64,000 bases of DNA, taken from Lepeophtheirus salmonis. Taxonomy: Eukaryota; Arthropoda; Copepoda; Siphonostomatoida; Caligidae. Where the stretch lies: assembly GCF_016086655.4 (NCBI RefSeq), contig NC_052135.2, positions 70,715,702 through 70,779,701 on the forward strand. Reading direction: 5' to 3'. The notes below the pieces were generated by a model. It was not told the origin of the DNA, did not search any database, and was given only the letters and a program-made list of their open reading frames with translations. The stretch's first letter is position 1, and every line of letters begins with the position of its first letter. A program made the translations under genes and the position numbers. This document shows, in pieces, positions 57,374 through 64,000 of this stretch.

Positions 57374-60305
57374 GCTTGAAGGTACGTTACTTATGAGAGA
57401 CTAAAAGTAAAAAGACGAAAAATATAAATACGAATTATAAACACACACACAGGTACTATGAATGTTACATCGGTGGTTCTGTAATATTCACGTCCTTAAA
57501 AGTTGGAGAAATTCTTAGAAAAATATACCATATTCTTTTCCTTTTCCAATGTGTAGTTAAGTATTATTGTATAAAAGTACTAATGAAAGTTTACAACTAA
57601 GCTACTATCCACAGTATTTTTTCCTGCTTCAGATAAAAAATAAAATAAGTCTACGCATGCCTTTAGTACGATGAACAAAATATTTTTTGCGGCTGTTTAA
57701 TTTACCAATATTTCAATAACGTTTTTATGAATGAAATAGGTCTTCCTACGAGGATGAGAACACCATTAATAAAAGCCCTTACAAAACTATACCTCTTTTC
57801 GTAATATTATTAATACCATCCAAGCCCATAATAAATAATAAGATGTCGTATTTCATTGAGCCAGCACAATGTATATTGTATTTTTAAAACTTTTCATATG
57901 ATCGCATATTAATCTCAAAGAGATGATACTTTTCTTATCTACTATTTATAAATTCGTCTACATGGATACGTTTCTAATACTACCAAGGAATTATATTACC
58001 TATTTTTATTCTCCAAAAATAGTTACTTCACAGAAACATTCAAGGTAGCTCTCAAATAAATTTAAGTAGTTGAGTCCCCTTTTTTTTATTATCAAATATT
58101 GTATTACACGTTTAAAGCCTTAATACTTTATAGTCCAAAGTTGGAGATCCTTAATAAAAAACTTATTCCATTAAATTTATTATTTTATATCATAGATTAC
58201 CTATACATTTGTATTACAAATATATAGCTACATTTTTAATAAAATATGACATTAATAGAGCTAACGTCTACTATTTATTACCTTAAATTCCAAGGCATAA
58301 TAACTTTTTATGACTGAAAAAATGTGACATGTATGTACGTGTGTACTACTATCAAATACATCACGTGGTATTATATGTTTATTTCTTTTAATTTATTAAA
58401 GGATAAATTGTGTGATAAAACAAATTTGTACAAAGCAATTTTTATTTTGCCGTCCGGTATGCCTTGATAGGTTGCGTGCCTTAGGTTCAATATCTCTAAA
58501 GGTACCGTATTTTTTCCTACCATATAGTGCAATATTGTTAATTAATTATAATTAAAATTTAAAATTTCTATGACCACCTTATACTTATTATATGTAGAAA
58601 TTCAGAGTCTGTGTTGTAGAACTATGGTACATTATCTATTTTCAATTGTTATAAAAATAGAGGTAATTCAATATTCAAATTACAATTTCTTAGTGTACTG
58701 AATTTGAGGTGTTCTACAGAAAGGTACAACAAATAATTATTTTAGGTACCGGTTGCACCAACACAACTTTAGTTTACATTTGGCAAGTTATTACGCCCCT
58801 AAGTTTAAGCTGCCTTAAATTTAAATCGAGTTGGTGCAACGTAACCTTGCCTCAGTGATTTCAGATTTGACAAAAAAATTATCGTGTGATGTTAAATAAC
58901 AGCTATTGATATCTAAAAGGTCCCCTCATGTAACATTTTTCTAGAGTGACCTTTAAAACACAATACCTCTTTTAAATCGACCTAAAAAAACACAATACCT
59001 TTTTTAGATCGACTTGAAAAAACAAAACACCTCTTAAACGGCTTCCCTCTAATCTTTTTATACTTTGAAAAAAATGGGACGGCGTCCGTATCCTCTTGGT
59101 TCCTGCGGCTTTATATTTTTTTCTTGTAGATAGGGCAAGTAGTCAGTCACATGCTCATAACTTCAAATAATATAGGCTACCTTTATATTAGGAAGAAAAA
59201 AAAAGAAACAGAAAATTAACGAGGTCACTCTGACAATATGAAAAATATTTGGGAGGCCAACAGTTTAGCTGTTATGACGTTTCCTTAAAATAGCTGAGAG
59301 CAATTTTAAGAACAGAGAAATAAAGAAAATCCCACTAATTCTGCGGACTTCCCCGAGCAATTATAACGATTTCTATCCTCAATTTATTTCCAAGTTTATA
59401 ATTGCCTTATACACTAAAAATCTTGCCAAGATGTGATCTTTCAGAAGACCATTAAAATAATAAATATTCAACGAAAATTTTCATCCATGGGTCTTATAAG
59501 TTTCACACTTATTACAACTATTGACTCAAAACAAGATACCTTGCACCAGGAACGTTGCTAGTTTTCCTTATTGGGTCGGGGGTTAGCCCCAAAAATTATC
59601 AACGCTGTATTATATTTAATTATATAAATAGGTTTATTAAATAAATATATATATATATATGAAAATTATTTTTTCCCTCAAGATCCCCCCCTAAGGTGGT
59701 GGTGTGGAACATGTCCTAGAAAGCATCGCATCTTTTTCTAGTTAGTAATCTGAATATGATTTTTTTACTTTCCAAATCTGTTGTCATTATTACAGGGTAA
59801 GGACTCAAAAATTAGAATAATCTTCGAGGCCGTCTCCTGATGGCCTCCTAAGTCTGAATTGTTCAATCTCTCTATTTTTGTGAGAAATACTATGAAGAAG
59901 CGGCTGTGACCATTTTAAAAATCCTCTCACAACTTTGTTTGTGGCATGGCCATTTCAACACTTTCTTTGGTCATTGGATCAAGCTAATCCACTCAGAAGT
60001 TGTTAAGGAGCAGTTAAGAGGTGGCTCTGACATTCCTTCTGACAAGTTGATCAGATCATGGATGCTAGAAGCCCCACTGTTTATAGTAGGCGTTTTTAAA
60101 TACTGAAAGATAGGCTATCGGTTGCCCGTTTAGTCCACTCTCTCACCTGATAGCCAGGATTTGTTCTATCCTTATGATTATCTCCTTCTGACCACCAGAG
60201 CAAACTAGATCTTGTAGGAACATTGAAATGTGAGCATACACAGCAAATCTTTTTACTTTTCGTATCACGAGTTCCCGCACCTATTTTTTCTGGGACCTGA
60301 GAGAA
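57374..60305. other. Gene-free stretch upstream of MVD
   Basis: The MVD promoter is at the left end. The rest is AT-rich without a recognisable gene. A short MITE-like palindrome is at 58751-58846. Near 58950-59035 the word 'acacaatacct-ttttaaatcgac' appears two to three times in tandem. About 59890-60105 has an open 66-residue frame (LWHGHFNTFFGHWIKL) that I cannot place. Confidence 0.4.
58751..58846. mobile_element. Short MITE with GGTTGCACCAAC ends
   Basis: It starts GGTTGCACCAACACAAC and ends GAGTTGGTGCAACGTAACC, inverted with small differences; the 96-bp unit can fold into a hairpin. Similar GTTGCACCAAC-ended short elements are common in arthropod genomes (established knowledge, not checked here). 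Confidence 0.55.
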
Positions 60306-60539
60306 TTAAGTTGATATATGACGTGTCTCTGCAATTCTATCCAACACTTTGGTATTGAACCAACATGGATTATACACACGAATTATAAACTCAACTATGA
60401 ATCCCAGTCCATGCTTTGATACCCTGAGTCTTAAAAGTCTGTTAGCAGTGGCGAGCCAGCAGCTGTGGTAAACAGGTCTGATCTCCAAGAAAGCCATCTT
60501 TTTATGAAAAACTCCTTCCCTGATAGAACACCCAATCAT
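60306..60539 (-). pseudogene. Fragment of an uncharacterised repeated protein family
   Basis: The open 77-residue minus frame reads IRPVYHSCWLATANRLLRLR then FIVEFIIRVYNPCWFNTKV. From memory this resembles a block (xPVHHxRWLTxANRxLRLY, VKVYxPMWFxIK) in multicopy uncharacterised, probably mobile-element-derived proteins of crustaceans and cnidarians. I cannot verify this without a search. It starts and ends abruptly, so it is likely a fragment. Confidence 0.4.
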
Positions 60540-60814
60540 ATGACTGTAGCATTAATCTGTATACAAATATTGAATAAGCTCATCACACAGTTTGACTAGG
60601 GGCGGGCAATAGAAACTCCGATGGATATCCAAGCTAATAGGGAAGTCTAGCAACTTTCCTATTGGTCTAGATTATCTATTATCTGAGAGAGTTGGGCCAT
60701 CATGCTCAAAAATTAGACGGTATAATGGAAATTCATTAGTATGTAGAATACACACCAACCAAACCAGTTTTAACCTAAGCTTCATTTCAAGTTTTCGCAT
60801 AACTCCAGTATTTA

Positions 60815-62086
60815 CAGGGTGTCCACGATAAATTGGAACTATCTTAAAATTCAACCTGCTTGATAAAAATGGAATTTGGAGTGTATTTGTTAATATCAAA
60901 AAGTTAGACATGATATTAAACAATAAATTTATTCAACATGTCCTCCCTCAGCAGCCACCATCTTCTCCATCCTGTCCCTAAAGGATTTGCATGCCCTGAT
61001 GACTTCCGCGGAATCGACAGCATTCCACTCCCTCGTAATGGAGCCCTTCACGGCCACGATGCTCTTGTGGCTGACCTTGCACACCTCCCTCTCCAACTTC
61101 CCCTACCAGTAGTAATCAAACGGATTGAGGTTGGGAGAGTTGGAGGGCCAGGTGTTGCGATCCCGGAAAGTGATGTCGTGGGAGTTGAAGAGGTTAGTGG
61201 TCCTCATGGCGATGTGTACGGGCGCTGAGTCTTGTTGGAATATGAACTCCTCCAAGCGGCCGTATCCTTCATCCAGGGGATGACGAACTCCTCCATGACT
61301 TCGCAGTACCTTATCGCGTTAACCTTTTCCTTGGGATTGAAGAAGAAAGAGGCATCACCTCACCAGTGCTGCAGATGACACCCAGGGTCATCATGGAGGC
61401 CGGGAACTTTGTGGTGAAGACCGCAGGGACCTCTTCTCTCTCCTTGGCAAGCCACCTGTCATTCTGGACGTTGTAGCTTCTGTCGACAGTCCAGTTCTTC
61501 TCGTCGGAGAAGAAGATGATTCTTCCTCTATGGCTCTTCAGGTCATTGAGGAGATGCTTACCGTTGTTGAGCCTGGTGGCCTTCATGGATGCCGTGAGGA
61601 TGTGTTGTTTGGCCATTCGGTATGACGACCTGTACCCGAGGTCATCATTTACAGCCTTGGAGCTGCTTGCTCACTCCATGGTTCTTGGCCAACCTGGACA
61701 AGGAAGTCCCCGGCGAAGCCTTGATGGACTTCCGGAGGCCTTCAAGGAAGCGGGGAGTGCGGATTCGGTCACTTCTCATGTTGTGGGCCTTGCGGCAGAC
61801 CTTCCCCTCAACCTCCCAGGCATTGAAGACCCGGTACACCGTGGTCTTGGGGTAGTTAAGAAGCTTGTAGATAGCAGAGGGCTTGTGTCCCGCGTGAGCC
61901 AATTCGAAGATGGCGTCTCTCCTTGCTTGTTCCATGATGACTATTGTTTGTTGTCAAAACAATTGTGGTGGAAGCTATAGTGTATTGTTCACGCAACCTT
62001 TTATATTAGTATGATTTAACACCAAATATCCACATTATGGATCTGGATAAAGTTTAAAGTAGTTCCAATTTATCGTGGACACCCTG
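60815..62086 (-). mobile_element. Mariner element with intact terminal repeats and TA duplication
   Basis: The left end CAGGGTGTCCACGATAAATT (60815 on) and the right end are matching inverted repeats of 27 bp, identical as far as I can read, and each is flanked by TA (60813-60814 and 62087-62088). The unit is 1272 bp, the normal size of a full mariner. Similar but older transposase remnants are found elsewhere in the window, without such ends. Confidence 0.88.
60929..61935 (-). pseudogene. Mariner transposase, full length but frameshifted
   Basis: The start at 61935 gives MEQARRDAIFELAHAGHKPS, the first helix-turn-helix (KTTVYRVFNAWEVEGKV), RTPRFLEGLRKSI and the second helix-turn-helix (TSLSRLAKNHGVS). 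After a frameshift, 61616-61311 continues with KHLLNDLKSHRGRIIFFSDE (first catalytic Asp), NVQNDRWLAK and MMTLGVICSTGEVMP. A second shift leads to the last part, ending MVAAEGGHVE and a stop at 60929. The span is 1007 nt, not a multiple of three, so at least two net frame changes are present. It cannot make active transposase, but its ends could be used by an enzyme supplied elsewhere. Confidence 0.85.
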
Positions 62087-62088
62087 TA

Positions 62089-62995
62089 CATCAGTGTTAA
62101 CATTTATTGAGATGACTTCGATGGTTATTACTAGTTTAAATAAAAATAAACTTTACAATTTGTGAAGTGCCTGATTCTTCCTTGTTTGCTTTCTCTGGTA
62201 CAAAGTGGAACAAGTGATAACTCAATGGCTCACTAACAACACTAAAGTGTGATCCTACCCATAAATTTCAAATTGATCACCCCATTAGTCAAGTCGATTA
62301 TTCTATCAAAGTGACTACATGAGATTGGCTCCTCCTCTCTAAACCTCTTCTCAAACTCGTCTCTCATCTCCTACATCAACTTCTATTGCACTCATCTAAT
62401 CTTATTTGGGTCATTGATTTACGTTAACGTTTTATTAAATTAAATCATACTTTGCTATCATGTGTATTAACTAGTATAAAGTCGATGGGAACTATGTAGA
62501 AATAGATTTTGTCTATGGATTTATAAAATGTTTAAAAGTTAACTTAAACTACTAATTGGACTTAATTATGACTTTTATTTCTACAATAAGTATAGCATCA
62601 ACAGATCGTAAACTTACATAACTTAATGTTAAGCTATGATTAAAATATCTTCATATTTGAACTCTTCACATGAAGGACAATACAAATGCATTCACTTAAT
62701 ATGAATATCTATAAATTACATAAAGAAAGCCAGCATTAGAAAATATACAAAAAAACCACCGGTTTTTCTCTTATTTTCAAAGTGAAATTGATGTAGCTTA
62801 GGTTTGTCTTTTCAAAAATTAGATTTTTGAAATCTAAGTAAAAAACACTACCGGTTTTTGATTTTCGAAAAAATGAAAAGTACGACCCAGCTGGCGTCTA
62901 GCCTCAGTTTTAAAAGTAAAATAATTATGTACTTGGTGCCAATGGAAAGAGCTCACAAAAATCTACAATTTGATATTTGTTTTGTATTTGGTGCG
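62089..62995. other. Gene-free AT-rich stretch
   Basis: No coding exon is recognised. Near 62750-62870 the words CACCGGTTTTT and CTACCGGTTTTTGATTTTCG recur around a small palindrome (AAAACCACCGGTTTTT). Nothing else stands out. Confidence 0.4.
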
Positions 62996-63640
62996 ATTAA
63001 AAATGTACGAGCAACAAACAAAACGGCAGAGGGTGTGCGATCTCCTCCACGTACATGTTGATCCCAAGGAGATCTGTGGACGCTGTTCTGAACAGGAGAA
63101 ATGATCGCTTCTTGGCTGATTCAAGAGATCAGCTCTAGGAAACATTCAGGACCAAAGATGCAGCTCAGGTCATGGTCCTCGGCGTCGTGGTGTCCGACGG
63201 CAGCAAGATACCTCCCTGCTTCTTCAAGGCCAACGAGAAAGTCAACATGGAAGTGTACTACAAGGTTCTCATGTACCATGTCTTACCATGGTTGAGGAGC
63301 ACGTTCCCCAGGGACAACTATATGTTTACCCAAGACGGCACCCCGGCACAAATGTCCAAGAATGTGCAGCATTTCTTTAGGGAGAACATGGCTGGCTTCT
63401 GGGCGGCAGAGTTCTGGCCTTCGTCCTCACCCGACGTGAACCTCCTGGACTTTACTGCTTGGAGTGTCTTGGAGGCAAGACGAACAAGACTACTCACCCG
63501 AATGTCGATGCCCTGAAGGCCGTGATCACAGAGAGGTGGATCAACTTATGGACAGACTTCATTAAGGGCAGCTGTGCTTCTGTTCCTCCCCGTATTGAAG
63601 CCATCATTCAGAATGGAGGGGAGTATATTGAATAAAAAGT
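62996..63640 (+). pseudogene. Mariner transposase pseudogene, catalytic domain
   Basis: After a decayed start (NRRNDRF in one frame) an open piece at 63172-63516 reads VVVSDGSKIPPCFFKANEKV, YYKVLMYHVLPWLRS, FTQDGTPAQMSKNVQHFF (second catalytic Asp, with HT changed to QM) and WPSSSPDVNLLDFTAWSVLE (third catalytic Asp). A frameshift follows and the C-terminal words end near 63635 with GGEYIE. The N-terminal DNA-binding half is missing. This subfamily resembles the one at 9180-10060. Confidence 0.78.
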
Positions 63641-64000
63641 GTAGAAAATTGTTGAATTTCAGAGTTTAACAGAGGATTAACATCACAGTTATTCTGGGTT
63701 AAAATTTCCTCTCATTATTGCCTCTTCCAACCTCAGTAGTATTACTCTGAAAATGAAAAAAATAATTTGTTAAAAACTTTAAATAACATACCAACATATA
63801 TGCATCTAAAAAATGGTCTAGATGAGAAGTCCATTTTTGATTTACTTCAAAAAATTCCCAAATTTAAATTTCTCGAAGAAAATTGTAAAAAACTTTTTTG
63901 CACTAATTTTGCAAAATAAGTGGTTAATAGCATTTATTGGAATTGGAAAAGAAATACAAGCCTACCAATATTTTTTTTTTGTACTTGCAAAAACAAAAAA
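63641..64000. other. Gene-free end of the window
   Basis: AT-rich sequence downstream of the mariner fragment; no exon, RNA gene or repeat is recognised. Confidence 0.4.

Noticed and set aside
1..64000. CRISPR arrays, operons, ribosome-binding sites and other bacterial features
   Set aside because: The window is a spliced eukaryotic genome with no regularly spaced direct repeats of CRISPR type.

Overview
The window looks like nuclear DNA of a parasitic copepod, most likely a sea louse (Caligidae, for example Lepeophtheirus or Caligus). Reasons: AT-rich sequence, spliced arthropod-like genes with short GT-AG introns, many decayed mariner transposases of the type crowded in caligid genomes, and many short interspersed repeats. 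The species call is inference from style and family resemblance; no search was run. REGION BY REGION. 1-3031: non-coding with old repeats. 3032-7652 (+): a three-exon choline/ethanolamine-kinase-like gene whose catalytic residues are altered. 7653-17560: a transposon graveyard holding a repeat with CAGGGGCGTC ends, four mariner fragments in both orientations, a BED-finger hAT-like remnant and two tRNA-derived SINE copies. 17585-19935: a mariner remnant split by an LTR retrotransposon that keeps only gag and protease traces. 20530-21300: another mariner remnant, followed by a complex inverted-repeat block. 23741-25033 (+): an intronless, atypical class A GPCR. 25034-31077: non-coding with a hAT-type MITE that has a clear 8-bp target duplication. 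31078-39359 (-): a six-exon SLC22A18-like MFS transporter whose 5.1-kb third intron holds a long-arm fold-back element and a 35-bp-perfect inverted-repeat element. 41362-44189 (-): a nine-exon LSM14/Trailer hitch gene. 44190-52060: non-coding with two mariner remnants and several MITE-like elements. 52061-57373: a compact housekeeping cluster, RIOX1/NO66 (+), VPS29 (-) and mevalonate diphosphate decarboxylase (-). 57374-64000: non-coding, ending with a mariner copy that has intact terminal repeats but a frameshifted transposase, and a further mariner fragment. HOW THE GENES RELATE. They share no obvious pathway. Roles inferred from families are lipid head-group kinase fold, orphan receptor, organic-ion MFS transporter, P-body translational repressor, ribosomal/chromatin dioxygenase, retromer subunit and isoprenoid enzyme. 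RIOX1 and VPS29 are convergent with stop codons 137 bp apart; VPS29 and MVD lie head to tail on the minus strand. All multi-exon models were built by hand from splice consensus, reading-frame phase and family resemblance; phases agree across every junction listed. I found no single clearly new multi-gene system. The most unusual items are the probable pseudokinase of the ethanolamine kinase family, the GPCR lacking standard activation motifs, the 5' leader of the SLC22A18-like gene and the nested or fold-back mobile elements.
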